Source: Gigaspora margarita (Eukaryota > Glomeromycota > Glomeromycetes > Diversisporales > Gigasporaceae). From it: 64,000 bases of DNA. Under the pieces are notes generated by a model that worked only from the letters and a program-made list of their open reading frames with translations, did not search any database and had not been told where the DNA came from. The DNA lies in NCBI GenBank assembly GCA_009809945.1, contig WTPW01000624.1:95274-159273 (forward strand), read 5' to 3'. A program made the position numbers and the translations under genes. Positions 46,930 through 58,850 of this stretch are shown here, piece after piece. Each line of letters begins with the position of its first letter. Within the stretch, counting starts at the first letter, position 1.

Positions 46930-48244
46930 TTTGAACATGGCCTTTAGTTCAGTATCAATATTCCTGTATTTATTACTTTCGTACTTTTGAGATGAGGTGT
47001 TATTTTATTTGTTAGTTGTAAAGTACTTACAATTCCATATAAATCAATGCTATAATATCAGGATTGTGTTACATTGCAATTTTGCAATAGATGTAATTTT
47101 ATGTAAGTAAATTCATTATGTTTTGATTTATCCTATGCTATAGGATTATATCATCAGTATCTTTAACTTTCATTATCACAGGATTTTTTTTTGCTTATCA
47201 CAAAATTTCCAAAATGATTCGGAAGCAAAACCATCTCTTGTTCCACGGTTAAGCAAATAAAACATAAGGATTATTCTTTATTGAATACACTTCAGTTTTC
47301 TTATATCCATGAAGCAATTTCAGCTGCATGTGTTTCATTTATAACAGTTTAAAATGGTTCTATCGTCCTGGGTGGTAAATTTGGAGATTATAATATTGAT
47401 CGATCTGGAGTAAGAAATATTTGATTATATTTTCCCAAAGACTTTTTTTGTATCATTACCAGATAATTGAATATAGTAATAAGAGGTAAAAATTTTGTAA
47501 TGTAGTCTTCAAAGCTAGAAAAGTTTCACGAGACCAATCTGTAGGATCAGATGGTAATACAAGATTTTATGCAATTCCCCATTGGATAACATAATTCCAA
47601 ATTTTTTACTTCTTCCAAATTTGTAAATAATCGCGTCCAATAAGTGAAACTAATGCATTTCCTTGAAATGAAGTAAAGCCTTCAGACTCAAAAACTATAC
47701 TTGAGTACTTTGCCACAATATTATTACACCACTTTTGTAATTTTCGAAGTTGTTTATTTTGAAACTTGTTAATAAATGTTGGGAAAATTTAAACGAAGAC
47801 AGCGTGCATTCTTTCGATTAAATATGTTTCAAGATATTTAGCCAATTTTTCCAAAAGAAACTCACAAGAAACAATCATTAATGCAAAAATAAATGATACA
47901 TCTTGATCTTTTATCAAAACTACTCCCTTTGTAAATAAACCTTTATAGTTTAGTAATTTGAAATTAGTTCCTTGTATATACTACGCATTATATAAAATAT
48001 ATTATTGTTGCTTACTTAAATTATTGAGTAGAAATATGTTCCAAATTGATTATTTTAATGATATTTTTTATATTTACTAATGTTAGCTAATTTATTATGA
48101 AAATATCTAGGCCTATATATATCTTAAAACGTTTGAGTGTCATGGAATGCCTTATAATATGCATGAATATCCTCTCATATTATTTATCACATTAAAATCT
48201 TCTTTATCATCAAGAAGTTCAAGGTAATCTGTCGAAAGTGACAT
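46930..48244 (-). pseudogene. BTB-BACK-TLDc protein gene, decayed
   Basis: No long frame survives, but the minus strand read across frames gives a collinear BTB-BACK-TLDc protein of the size usual in Glomeromycotina (about 440 codons). It starts at 48244 with MSLSTDYLELLDDKEDFNVI (BTB start) and goes on with YRPRYFHNKLANIS. The BACK region has LMIVSCEFLLEKLAKYLE, NKQLRKLQKWCNNIVAKYSS, ALVSLIGRDYLQI, WNYVIQWGIA and LPSDPTDWSRETFLALKT. A PPRTIEPF linker follows, then TLDc-type ETHAAEIASWI, RDGFASESFWKFCD and VIMKVKDT. Several single-base stops (such as after SWI) and frameshifts break it. In the family BTB mediates dimerisation or Cullin binding and TLDc is linked to oxidative-stress or V-ATPase functions. 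This copy should make no full product. Confidence 0.75.
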
Positions 48245-51230
48245 TTATAGTCTAAGCTTTAGGTTGAAAATTTGCATTCTGTTGAGAACTACGTAATACA
48301 GTATTTCTGTATAGTTCCGGACCTTTTTTTGGATGTAACCCAATACTGTCAGTATTCTCAAATGACCGAGTCATTGACTTTTGACTTTAATAACTAAAAA
48401 AATTTTACGTATAGTCATTTAATCTTATGTCATTTCAAAATCAAGTAAATGGTTGTGACCAAATTTGGTCATTTGTAACTTCTAATTAGTATTACATAAG
48501 TCTGTCCATCAAGACTCTACTATGTGTCTGCTTAGTTATACAATATATCAAGGAAAAAAACAAGCTTAGCGCTTCGAGTTCATAACTTAACAGACTCGGC
48601 TCAATATTATTTTTTCAAGGGCTGATTCTGTCAAGTTATAACCTCAAAAGACCAAAGTCCAGCTTTCCCTGGGCGACACTTAAATGCTAGCATTTGAAGA
48701 TTGCATTATTAATTTGTTCGAAAAGTTTTATGGTTATATTAAATATAGCTTATAAAAAAATAAATCGTAATAATCACACAAGATAAACTACTATATATCA
48801 TAAACTAAAATTCTTCGGCGAATTTTGACGTTGAACCTAAATTGGAATCGATTGAACCAAGAACTAGAGAAAATAAATTGTATAGCGTAAGGGTTGAAAG
48901 GCTTTCACTTTGTTCCCCTCAGCTCTAACAAATTATATTGTATTTTTAAAAACTAATTATTAATAATAAGTAATTAATTTGTATATTTAAAATGACTATA
49001 TTTTATTTATTTTATTCTAAATGACCAATGACAAAATGACCGGATTACTAGGTCATTTGAGGACACTGCGTACTGTCACGCTAATTTTTGTTAATAACTA
49101 AAAGTTGCTTCAATTTCTTATGGTGGGAATATTCCATGATCACATTGATTGCAATAATTTATTACCGTACATAAAAAAAATAGCATTTGTTGAATTACAA
49201 TATTTTTTTTAGTTCCATCTTTCTAAGCACAATACATGTTACATAAATAAATACATATTTTATAGTTTACAGTAATTTAATAAAAATATCGCATTATACT
49301 GCATAATGAAAACAAATTGCAATTTTATTTATTTTGTAAAAAATAAAAATAATAATAATCAAATAAATAAAATAAAAATAAATGATCATTGTTTGCTCAA
49401 CTAGTAAAATGAAAACTGAAAATTTATTATTGCATGCTCATCAAACTACAAAATTTATATGCTATCGTATTAGAATACAGCGGGAAATTTTTGAAACTAT
49501 GAAGAAAAAAAATTCGAAATTTTTTTATTTTCTAGTCAAACGACGAGAAAAATTAGAATATAATGTGGAATCTTTGAAATCGTTATTTTTTTTTTAAAGT
49601 GGGAGTTCGTAAAATAAAAAGAATTTAAAGGAATTCATGTGATGGGTGATCACAATCGCAGTAAAACAATATTTTCCTTTCGTTTGTTTTTTTAATATAA
49701 TCTATCACACAGAATCCATTCAATCATACAATCATAAATCTAAATTTGAAATTGAAATTATTCGTAAAATCGGCAGCTACTTATATCAGGGTTGTATAAT
49801 TAACCATATAAGAAAATAAGTCATGAAAAAAGGCAACATAATATTCCATAAATGGTCCATCGGTCTTAAACGTAAAAATTTTTATTAAGTTTTGATTCAT
49901 TTACAGTATTCTTTTTTTTTCATAAAATGTTCATAGAAATAACGTAGTGAACTTAAAATTACAATATTGAAGTAAATCTTGGGAAATACTCGAACATTTT
50001 TTCGTTACTTACCTCGTGTGACTACCTAAAAATGATACAATTCCACCATTTTTGTAACATACCAGATACCTTCAGCATTTAAATCTACAATTTGTTGATA
50101 TACTCGAAAGTTTTATCAATATCATCATTTATGCCAAACTGACATTTCGACTACGATTATTTATTTAATTTTATTTTTTATTTTTTATTTTTTTATTTTT
50201 TTTTTGTTTTTGTTTTTGTTTTTGCGAACGAGAAAAAAAAAGATAACAAGTAAAAGCATAAAATTTAAGTAAGCAGATATATTAAAATGAGACAACTTAT
50301 ACAATAGTTGTGAATCTCAGCATGATGAAAAAACTTATTATTAAAATATATACTAATTATTAAAATTCCTTAAGTTGAACAAAATCCTTATTTAAAAGAT
50401 AAGGATTCTTACACTTGAATTAGTTAAACACATTATGTGAGCTCATGTAAATACTGTACTCAGATTTCTAAATACAGTATATAAAACTTTCATAACTTAC
50501 AATATTAGCTTGCCTATGTCTGTAAAGTAATATTATCAAAGTATTATTATGAACGCTATATTTGTATAATTTTGATATTACATTTGATTATGATTGTATT
50601 GCAGAATTTTTTTTATGCCCATAAATTTTAAACAATATATGGTAATCAAGTGCGTGGCTGTCAAGATGTTTATTTTTTTTGCGGTTTCTCAGTTTCGCTT
50701 CTAACTGTCACATAGTCACACTTTAACGAAATAAACATTAACACGAAATTCACATTTTGCATCACATTTCAGCGCTTTTTAATCATGATTGATTAATTAT
50801 ACTCCTGTTATCTCATTTGTATTTAGAATGTTCCATAATTTTTCGTTAATCATTCTGGTGAAAAATCTGACAAAAAATAAAATCAGGAAAGCTAGAATAA
50901 AATAAAGCGAGCATTCCAAAAAATATAGAAATCTCATTATTATCTAGAACATAGAGGAATATTATGAGGAGTAATATCTGATATGTTTACTTCATTTTTA
51001 GCTTGCATTGAATTAAAATGACTATTATTATTACAACTACGTAATACAGCACAATAATAAAACACAAGGAACATTTTTGGTAGAACATACATATACGTAC
51101 GTACGTACATCGTTACATAACAGATAAAAAACTTCTGCACTCATATTTTCTTTAGAAATAATTCTCGCTACAAATCACATGCTTACAGATCTATACCGAA
51201 TATGGATGAATTCGGTGACTAAAACGTTGT

Positions 51231-51293
51231 TTTTTTTTTTAAAAAAAAAAAGCAATACTTTCAAATTTAAATTCTATCGAGTAAAATAAAAAT
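51231..51293 (+). promoter_or_regulatory. Conserved leader of Sel1-kinase gene C
   Basis: Short T run then A run, then ACTTTCAAATTTAAATTC and TCGAGTAAAATAAAAAT before the ATG, as in A and B. A CGTACGTACGTAC repeat lies about 200 nt upstream (51097-51109), also present upstream of A (2231-2243). Confidence 0.45.
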
Positions 51294-53659
51294 ATGAACC
51301 AGATGAGCCCTTCTGAACTTTGTAATTTGGGGTATAATTACGAAAAAGGAATTGGAGTTGAAAAGGATGAACATAAGGCATTCATTTATTATCAAAAATC
51401 TNNNNNNNNNNNNNNNNNNNNNNNNNNNNNNNNNNNNNNNNNNNNNNNNNNNNNNNNNNNNNNNNNNNNNNNNNNNNNNNNNNNNNNNNNNNNNNNNNNN
51501 NNNNNNNNNNNNNNNNNNNNNNNNNNNNNNNNNNNNNNNNNNNNNNNNNNNNNNNNNNNNNNNNNNNNNNNNNNNNNNNNNNNNNNNNNNNNNNNNNNNN
51601 NNNNNNNNNNNNNNNNNNNNNNNNNNNNNNNNNNNNNNNNNNNNNNCTGATATGGGTGATGCTCTTGGAACAAATAATGCTGGTAATTGTTATCATTATG
51701 GAATTGGAGTTGAAAAGGATGAACATAAGGCATTCATTTATTATCAAAAGTCTGCAGAGATGGGTGATGCTAGTGGAACATGTAATGTTGGATATTGTTA
51801 TCAACATGGAATTGGAGTTGAAAAGGACGAACATAAGGCATTCATTTATTATCAAAAATCTGCTGATATGGGTGATGCGAATGGAACATTTGATGTTGGC
51901 TATTGTTATGAAAAAGGAATTGGAGTTGAAAAGGATGAACATAAGGCATTCATTTATTATCAAAAATCTGCTGATATGGGTAATGCGAGTGGAACACGTA
52001 TTGTTGGTTATTGTTATGAAGAAGGAATTGGAGTTGAAAAGGATGAACATAAGGCATTTATTTATTATCAAAAATCTGCTGATATGGGTAATACTAATGC
52101 AATATGTAATCTTGGTCGTTGCTATCGAGATGGAACTGGAGTTGAAAAGGATGAACATAAAGCATTCGCTTATTATCAAAAATCTGCTGATATGGGTTAT
52201 GCGAATGGATTAAGTAGAATTGGTATTTGTTACATGCATGGATCTGGAGTTGAAAAAGATGAGAAAAAAGCATTCGAATATTTTAAGAAAGCCGCAGATA
52301 TGGGTGATGACGAAGGAACATTCAATGTTGGATTTTGTTATCTTAATCAAATTGGGGTCCAAATAGATGAAAATAAAGTATTTGAATATTTTAAAAAATC
52401 GGTAGATATGGGTATTAATTTAGGGAAATTATTCGTTGGTGATTGTTATAGGAACGGGATCGGAGTATCAAGGGATATACACCGAGCAAATCATTGGTAT
52501 AAAATGGGAAGGAGTTTAATAAAATCGAATGATTTATTACCTGAAAATATAGATTATAAATTGAAAAAATTATTAAGTAACGAAAAGTATAAATTAACAT
52601 GGGTTTTTTATAATGAACTTAAAAATATACGAAAGATTGGAAACGGCGGATTCTCAACAGTATATTATGCATACTGGTTTAATGAAATTAGAGGTTTATG
52701 GACTCATGTAGCAGTAAAATTGATTCATGGATCAAACGAACATATTCAAGAATTTATTAATGAGGTAACTAATTTTTTTTTAATTCATTATTATTATTTC
52801 TTTTTTTTAAAAAAAAATAAAGAAAGCTGATACGATATTATAATAGTTAGAAAAATACTGTGAAATTGGATTCGAAAATCCATCATTTTTGGAATGTTAT
52901 GGAATATCGAGAGACGAAGAATCAAAAGATTATATGATAATCTTAAGTTATGCAAGAGAAGGATCTTTGCGCAAAAATCTTCAAAAAGTAGCACAAATGA
53001 AATGGACGGATAAGTTAAATTTGTTACATTGTATCGCTTCTGATTTAGAATCGATTCACTCTCATGAATTGATTCATTGTGATCTTCATAGTGGTAATAT
53101 TTTACAACGTAATTTACGTAGTGCATATATCACTGATCTTGGTTTGTCGTCTGAAAAAGAAAAGGATGGAAAAGTTAGAGGTGTGTTACCTTATGTGGCT
53201 CCTGAAGTTTTGCTGCGTGGGAAGTTTACACAGGCTGCAGACATCTATGGTTTGGGAATTATTATGACTGAAATATCAACAGGAAAAAATGCCTTTAACG
53301 AAGAATCATTTAATGAAGAACTTTCAATGCAGATATGCCAAGGAAAAAGGCCAAAACTTGATATTGAAACTCCTGATTGTTATGTTAAATTGGCAAAAAG
53401 GTGTATGAATGAAGATCCCGACAAACGTCCCACCGCCACCACGATTGATCATTACATCGGTTACTGGTTAGATATTATGGATCAAGATGAAGATAGCGAT
53501 ATAAAGAAACAATTTTTAGAAGCTGATAGGAGCAAGCAGAATATGATTGAAAAAAAGAATCCTAATGAATTAAACAATTCTAGTGAATCCTACACGAGCA
53601 AATTAATAAAAACGCTAGAAATTACTGAAGGATTATCCAAACTAATTTTATCTGAATAA
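51294..53659 (+). CDS. Sel1-repeat/TKL-type kinase C, interrupted by a gap
   Basis: Exon 1 is 51294-52764 with Ns at 51402-51646. The intron is 52765-52846 (82 nt, phase 0) and exon 2 is 52847-53659. One repeat precedes the gap and eight follow it, with an unknown number inside. The kinase part is complete: GNGGFSTV, VAVK, HCDLHSGN, DLG, APE and the TEISTGK segment. The 5' and 3' sides of the gap are in different frames with the stated N count. Counting between the codons on each side gives 244 unknown bases, not a multiple of 3 and not a multiple of the 108-bp repeat. The gap length is therefore almost certainly a placeholder, and a frameshift should not be inferred. The GAA codon that is a stop in A is intact here. 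Apart from the gap I see no lesion. Confidence 0.75.
51402..51646. other. Assembly gap (245 Ns) in the Sel1 array
   Basis: Undetermined bases flanked on both sides by the 108-bp coding repeat, so a collapsed repeat is the likely cause. Confidence 0.95.
52765..52846 (+). other. Intron of Sel1-kinase gene C
   Basis: GTAACTAATTTTTTTT donor and TTATAATAG acceptor, at the same position as in A and B. Confidence 0.8.
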
Positions 53660-53980
53660 AATTGACAGATTTAATGTTCGATTAAACAATTAATATTGAA
53701 TTTATAAACCGAGATTTATTTAGTAAATTTGTTATTATTACCCATTATCCTAAAATTATTATTTAACCAGTACAGTTGGAACTGGTAAATCGACTTTAAC
53801 GAATGCTATAGTAGATGATCTCTGAATGAAGGAAAACGGTCTTTTAAAAGGAGAAATCACTTTTTTATTATTATTAAAGAAACAATTAAATTGTCAATTT
53901 AAAAATTAAAATTCTACAGATAGTGCTTTTTTTTTTTTTGAATTCATAAAATAGTATTTGAAATAATATATAACATATTA

Positions 53981-55011
53981 ATGGATATGAGTTCACTTTT
54001 TGTACTACCGGTAGTACATTTGTTAAACTATTTTAAAAATCCAAAAAAATATTTATTCAAATAATTTTTGTATACAAAAATCTGATAATTGTCAAAAAAT
54101 AGTTTTAGCAAAATTTTTTTTGATATTATTAATAAAGTTTTTAAATTAAAAATTTTTTAGTAAATTGTAAATTTTTGTAAATTTAGTGTACTACCGGTAG
54201 TAGACTTTTAAGCTAATCTAAATTATAAAATTATTTATAAATTTTATAAATTTAAAAGTTTAATTATATAAAAACTTTAAAAACTTAATTATAATTAAAA
54301 AATTATTATAAGTTATGTTGTAAAAATTATTACTTATATTGTAGGCTTTTTTAAAATTTATTACAAATTATTACTAGTCATAATGAGCTATGCAAGTTTA
54401 GCTAATATTTAAAAAAAAATTTATTGATTAAATTTTTTAAATTTATAATTAAAATTATAAAAATTTATTTTTTAATTTGGTTTTTAATTTGGTTTATAAA
54501 AATTTATTTAATAACAAATTAGTTTATTTTAAGTTATATACTTTTAAACTTTAAAAAAATTGTATCTAAATTTTAAATATAAATCTAAAAATAGATTTAT
54601 ATAGTATTTACTAGAAAAATTTTAAAGTTAAATTATTTTATATATATATATTCAATTTTAAAGAAATTTTGAAATTTAAATTAGCAAACTTATTTTATAA
54701 CTTTTATTAAAATTTTAAATAAATTTATTTAATAAAAAAAATTTTTATAAGCAAAACTATTTTATAAGGTAACTAGTAATCAATATATAAAACTAGTTTA
54801 AACTAAGATTTTTAACCTAAAAAAAAATTATATAAAATTTTAAAAAATATTTATAGTTATTATATTATGTTGTATACATTTGTATAGATTTAAAGCATAT
54901 TAAAATAATTTAAATAGATATTTAATTTTTAAAATTAATAGATAACTGGGTTTAAAAAGTGTCACTTTGTAGTACATTGTACTACCGGTAGTACACTGAC
55001 CTCATATCCAT
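53981..55011. mobile_element. TA-flanked TIR element with TACCGGTA palindromes, 1.03 kb
   Basis: Ends ATGGATATGAGTTCA and ATGGATATGAGGTCA are inverted, with TA on both sides. Loci A (near 4748) and B lack it, with the flanks directly joined (ACATTAAAAGGTTAG). GTACTACCGGTAGTAC is present near both ends and, with one change, at 54189. The interior is extremely AT-rich with no frame. Confidence 0.8.
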
Positions 55012-55292
55012 TAAAAGGTTAGAAAGTATAAAACAAGTGAACTTGTTGAATATATAAATTTGCAATAATTTATGCATCTATATTTGTATTTTTACATTAA
55101 TACCATCCCATCTGTGGACTTACTTGTGATCTCATTTGATTATCAATTTGACCTGACATCTGCTGCTAATTATTCCATGGTCATTCATTGCATCATTTGG
55201 TTGTTGTTTTCAATTGATTATTTGTTTGACTAGGAGTTGCTTGCCAAAGTCATTACAGCATATTTTGAAGGAACTGTTGAGGCATTTGCTGA

Positions 55293-56654
55293 TGTGACGG
55301 TTAAATTGGGAGAGTGATAAAACAATATAGACAATAGTGCCAATTTAAACTCGAACTGATTATGGTTAGAAGTGAATAGGGCGATAGTAAAAAGGGTGAG
55401 TTTATAATGATAGTGGGTTAATAGAACGAAACGATACTGGGTTATAAAGGTGATATGAGATGATGGGTAGTAATGATAATGATTGATATCGATAGTGGGT
55501 GATAAATATATAATTAAAAGTATCAGTGATTTGGGTTGATGATTAAGTAGAATCAGAGTAATTTCGACATGAATTTCAAAGTTTAACGGGAGTCACGTGA
55601 ACAATTTAAAAGAATTAACAAAACTCATCACACAGAATTCAAGTTATAATAAGCCAATACGAAGTTACAAGTCAATTCAGTCTGTCAAATTGAGTCTCAC
55701 AAGGTTTATTAAAGTTACAAGTCGAATTCAAAAGATAAGTTTATCATTTTATTATTAAGGTGGAAAGGGGTAATTTGGCGAAGTTAATATCACTAATATA
55801 AAAAATTTTTTATTTTAATATTATAAAATTTTTTATTTTTTGTATTAAACTTTATATATGATTTAGAATTATTTTATAAAAAAATTAGTAATATAACATC
55901 TTGCTTTAAAGTGACATTAAATGGATTATACATTGTATCAAAAAGCTTAAATCTTAAGAGGTTGGGGTAATTTGGCAAATTGATGGTATCTTATGTGATC
56001 CAGTGGTCAGAGAATAATTTTTATACCATTTGATTCATCTCGATGAGATAAATCGATTAATATAAAGTTTATCCGATTCTGATCACTGGATCACAAAATA
56101 TCTTCGATTATATGTTGCACCAAAAGGATCCTTGAGGGGTATTTTGATGAAGTGTAAACATAACAAAGAATCGAAAATATCTTGTGACCCAGTGATCAGA
56201 ACCAGGCGAGCTTGGTACAATTCAATTTGCCTAATCAAGGCAAATAAATTATTATAAAAATTATTCGATTCTGATCATTAGATTATGCGATACCAAACTT
56301 CGCCAAATTACCCCTCTTCACCAAATTACCCCTTTCCACCTTATGTTTTATTTTAGAGTGGGACGTGGACCTTAATGATGACCTTTATTGAATTTATATA
56401 TATTTTGTGGGGTTAGAGCGTTTACGCTTTATTTTGAGCGTGTACGTTCTTTTCTTAGCATATATGCTCTAATTTGAACGTATACGTGCATGGTGTTGTT
56501 GTTTACAAGTTTGTGTAATCATGTATACGCGATATTTTGAGCATATACGTTCTTGCATGGGTTAAGCCACCAAGCCCTATTACGTTATTTGTATACATGA
56601 TTTAAAATATTTACAACATAAAAAAAATAAAAATAAAAAAAATAATTCATTACA
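55293..56654. mobile_element. LTR-like element, copy 4, with nested MITE
   Basis: Starts TGTGACGGTTAAATTGGGAG and ends TTCATTACA, with direct CTGA flanks (55289-55292, 56655-56658). Locus A has the uninterrupted site TTTGCTGAGGTATAATTT. Removing the nested 584-bp MITE leaves about 780 bp, close to the 719 bp of copy 1. The right part holds dyads such as GAGCGTTTACGC and GAGCGTGTACG (56405-56555). Confidence 0.7.
55758..56341. mobile_element. TA-flanked MITE, 584 bp, nested in the LTR-like element
   Basis: TIRs AGGTGGAAAGGGGTAATTTG on both sides (inverted), TA flanks. Two internal inverted modules begin GATCCAGTGGTCAGA and GACCCAGTGATCAGA and end near TTCTGATCACTGGATCAC and TTCTGATCATTAGATTATGC. 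The first is centred on TCTCGATGAGA. Confidence 0.75.
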
Positions 56655-56997
56655 CTGAGTATAATTTGTCTAGGCATATTACAAGACATTAACATTTGTT
56701 GGTTTGCTTTTCTATTCACATTTTGTAGATAAGTTAATACAGGCTGCCATGTTTGATATGGCATTTGTTGTTGTGCAGAATGTAACTGTTTTTTTTATTT
56801 GTTGCTTTTGATTCAAGGATTGCATTGCTAAACTATTATTCATTTGTCATGGAATTTGGGCATTCAATATATTCAGAGTTTGTGGTGGTGGTACCATGTT
56901 TGGATTAGTCCATATGTGTTGAGTATACCGCATTTGTTGAGGTATTTGAATCTGTTGCAAAGTTAATTGATTTGATGTGTTTTGTGTTTGCAAGTAC

Positions 56998-57756
56998 CGT
57001 ATTACCACAAAATAATGATCATGAGTGTTATTTTGAAAATTGCATCTCCAAAAATAGCATACTGGGTTTCGAAATAATGCTCATGTGTGTCCCGAAATAG
57101 CACACACCATAAATAGTATACTATATAATCGAATGCATAAAAAAAGTGTTCAACAAATGCTTCATATTTGTTTTTTTAGCTTTAATTGCTTCAAGAATAA
57201 CTATTATTAAATGTTCAATTATCACTACCCTTATCCTAGCAGGATAATAAATTGTTATAGGCATTCTTTTTGATTTTAATACTGGAATATAATTTTGATA
57301 ATAAACGAATGTTTTATGCACATCCCTTTTAAAGTTAGAACTATAATGGCCTTGGAGTGTTGCGTAATTATGCCATTCTTCTTGATTTTAATATAATTTT
57401 GATAATAAATAAATGTTTTATGCACATCCTTTTTAAAGTTAGAACTATAATGGCCTTAGAGTGCTGCATAATAATGCCAAAGAATAAAGAAAATAAGGTC
57501 ATAAATCTACAGGTGATACTTTATATATGTGCAGGTTTTAAAAAAATAAATAATTAGCTTTTTACTATTGCTATATAGAAGTTCAACAATAGGTTAATTG
57601 CTCCTCTATATATATATAAATATATTAAGATTTAGATTTTCAGCGCTGGTACAGGATAAAAATTGGGTTACCTCAAAATAGCACACATGTGTGCACTCAA
57701 AATAGTATGCAGGTGATCAAAACACCGTGTAGATGCATGTTATTTCGTGATAATAT
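56998..57756 (-). mobile_element. Family-1 TIR transposon carrying Sel1-like fragments
   Basis: Terminal repeats CGTATTACCACAAAATAA (left) and its diverged partner (right), flanked by AGTAC. Locus A has the uninterrupted GCAAGTACTCTTGTTGC. Subterminal regions repeat AAATAGCACAC-type words. On the minus strand 57350-57265 and 57465-57385 are two tandem copies of a block that, in frame, reads KRDVHKTFVYYQN, matching the K-D-x-H-x-x-F-x-Y-Y-Q core of the Sel1 repeats in genes A-C. No transposase. Non-autonomous. Confidence 0.65.
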
Positions 57757-58094
57757 AGTACTCTTGTTGCTGTGCATATATTGTACAATCATTTTTTGCT
57801 CTTACTATATCTGAGAAAAGTTAGGCATTACATGCTGTGGTTGTTGTTGACAGTTGTTTTTTGTGACATTTCTTGTACTGCCACATTTTGCAATATATAT
57901 AAGACAGTGTGAATTTGATATTAGAGAATCTGCCAAAATTCTGTAATTTGATGAGGCTGCTAAGCCACAAATTGGTTATCTTGAGAAGTTAGTTGGAGTA
58001 TATGCTCTGGAATCTGTTACATTGCCAGATTTGGAATCTTTAAATTATAGTTATTTGGACAAAACCAAATTCCAACTCAATAGATAGTATATAC
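57757..58094. other. Remnant of the Gln-rich gene between two transposons
   Basis: Matches 5400-5700 of locus A. It contains TGTGGTTGTTGTTGACAG and TTCTTGTACTGCCACATTTT. It shows that the two family-1 elements inserted independently, about 340 nt apart. Confidence 0.55.
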
Positions 58095-58850
58095 CGTATT
58101 ACCGCAAAATAATGTGCACCTGTGCAGTGATTCAATCACATGTGCACTATTTTGAGTGTTCGCATGTGCGCTATTTTGAGGTAACCCAATTTTTTATCCT
58201 ATACCGGTACTGAAAATCTAAACCTTAATATATATATATATATATATAGGAACAATTAACCTATTGTTGAACTTCTACATAGCTATAGTAAAAAGTGAAT
58301 TATTTATTTTTTAAAACTTGCACATATATAAAGCATTGCTATGGTACGGCGCATTCAACTCATCACATATGACAACAGGCAGGGCGCTAGGTGAATGAAT
58401 AAAGAGAAAGGGCAGAATGGATGAGAACCAGATTAAAATTGGGTATTGCCTGTAGATTTATGATCTTATTTTTCTTTGTTCTTTGTCATCATTACATAGC
58501 ACTCTAAGGCTATTATAGTTCTACCTTTAAAAAGGATGTGCATATAATATTCGTTTATTATCAAAAATTATATTCCAGTATTAAATCAAAAAGAATGTTA
58601 TTATCCTGCTAGAATAAGGATAGCGCTAATTGAACATTTAATGATAGTTATTCTTGAAGCAATTAAAGCTAAAAGAATAAATATGAAGCATTCGTTGAAC
58701 ATCTTTGTTATGCATTCGATTAAATAGTATTCTATATATGGTGCACGCTATTTTGGGACGCGCATGGGCATTATTTCGAAACCAAGTATGCTATTTTTAG
58801 GAAATGCGATTTTTAAAATAATGCCCATGATCATTATTTTGCGATAATAC
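58095..58850 (+). mobile_element. Family-1 TIR transposon, second copy in opposite orientation
   Basis: Same ends as 56998-57756 (CGTATTACCGCAAAATAATG on the left, GCGATAATAC on the right) with the internal order reversed. The Sel1-like block lies on the plus strand at 58529-58567, where 32 of 39 bases match the coding repeat of the kinase genes and the frame reads KDVHIIFVYYQK. Flanks are less clear (TATAC and AGTAT). Confidence 0.65.

Larger units (their letters stand above)
55060..58080 (-). pseudogene. Glutamine-rich gene relic, copy C, split by insertions
   Basis: Homologous to 4800-5690 (minus strand) and 17570-18405. Recognisable parts are 55060-55292, 56655-56997 and 57757-58080. They are separated by the LTR-like element (55293-56654) and a family-1 transposon (56998-57756). 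Gln/Met-rich codons persist, but stops and frameshifts are frequent. Confidence 0.55.

Noticed and set aside
51352..51646. Frameshift in Sel1-kinase C at the gap
   Set aside because: Depends on an arbitrary N count. Both sides are clean Sel1 repeats.
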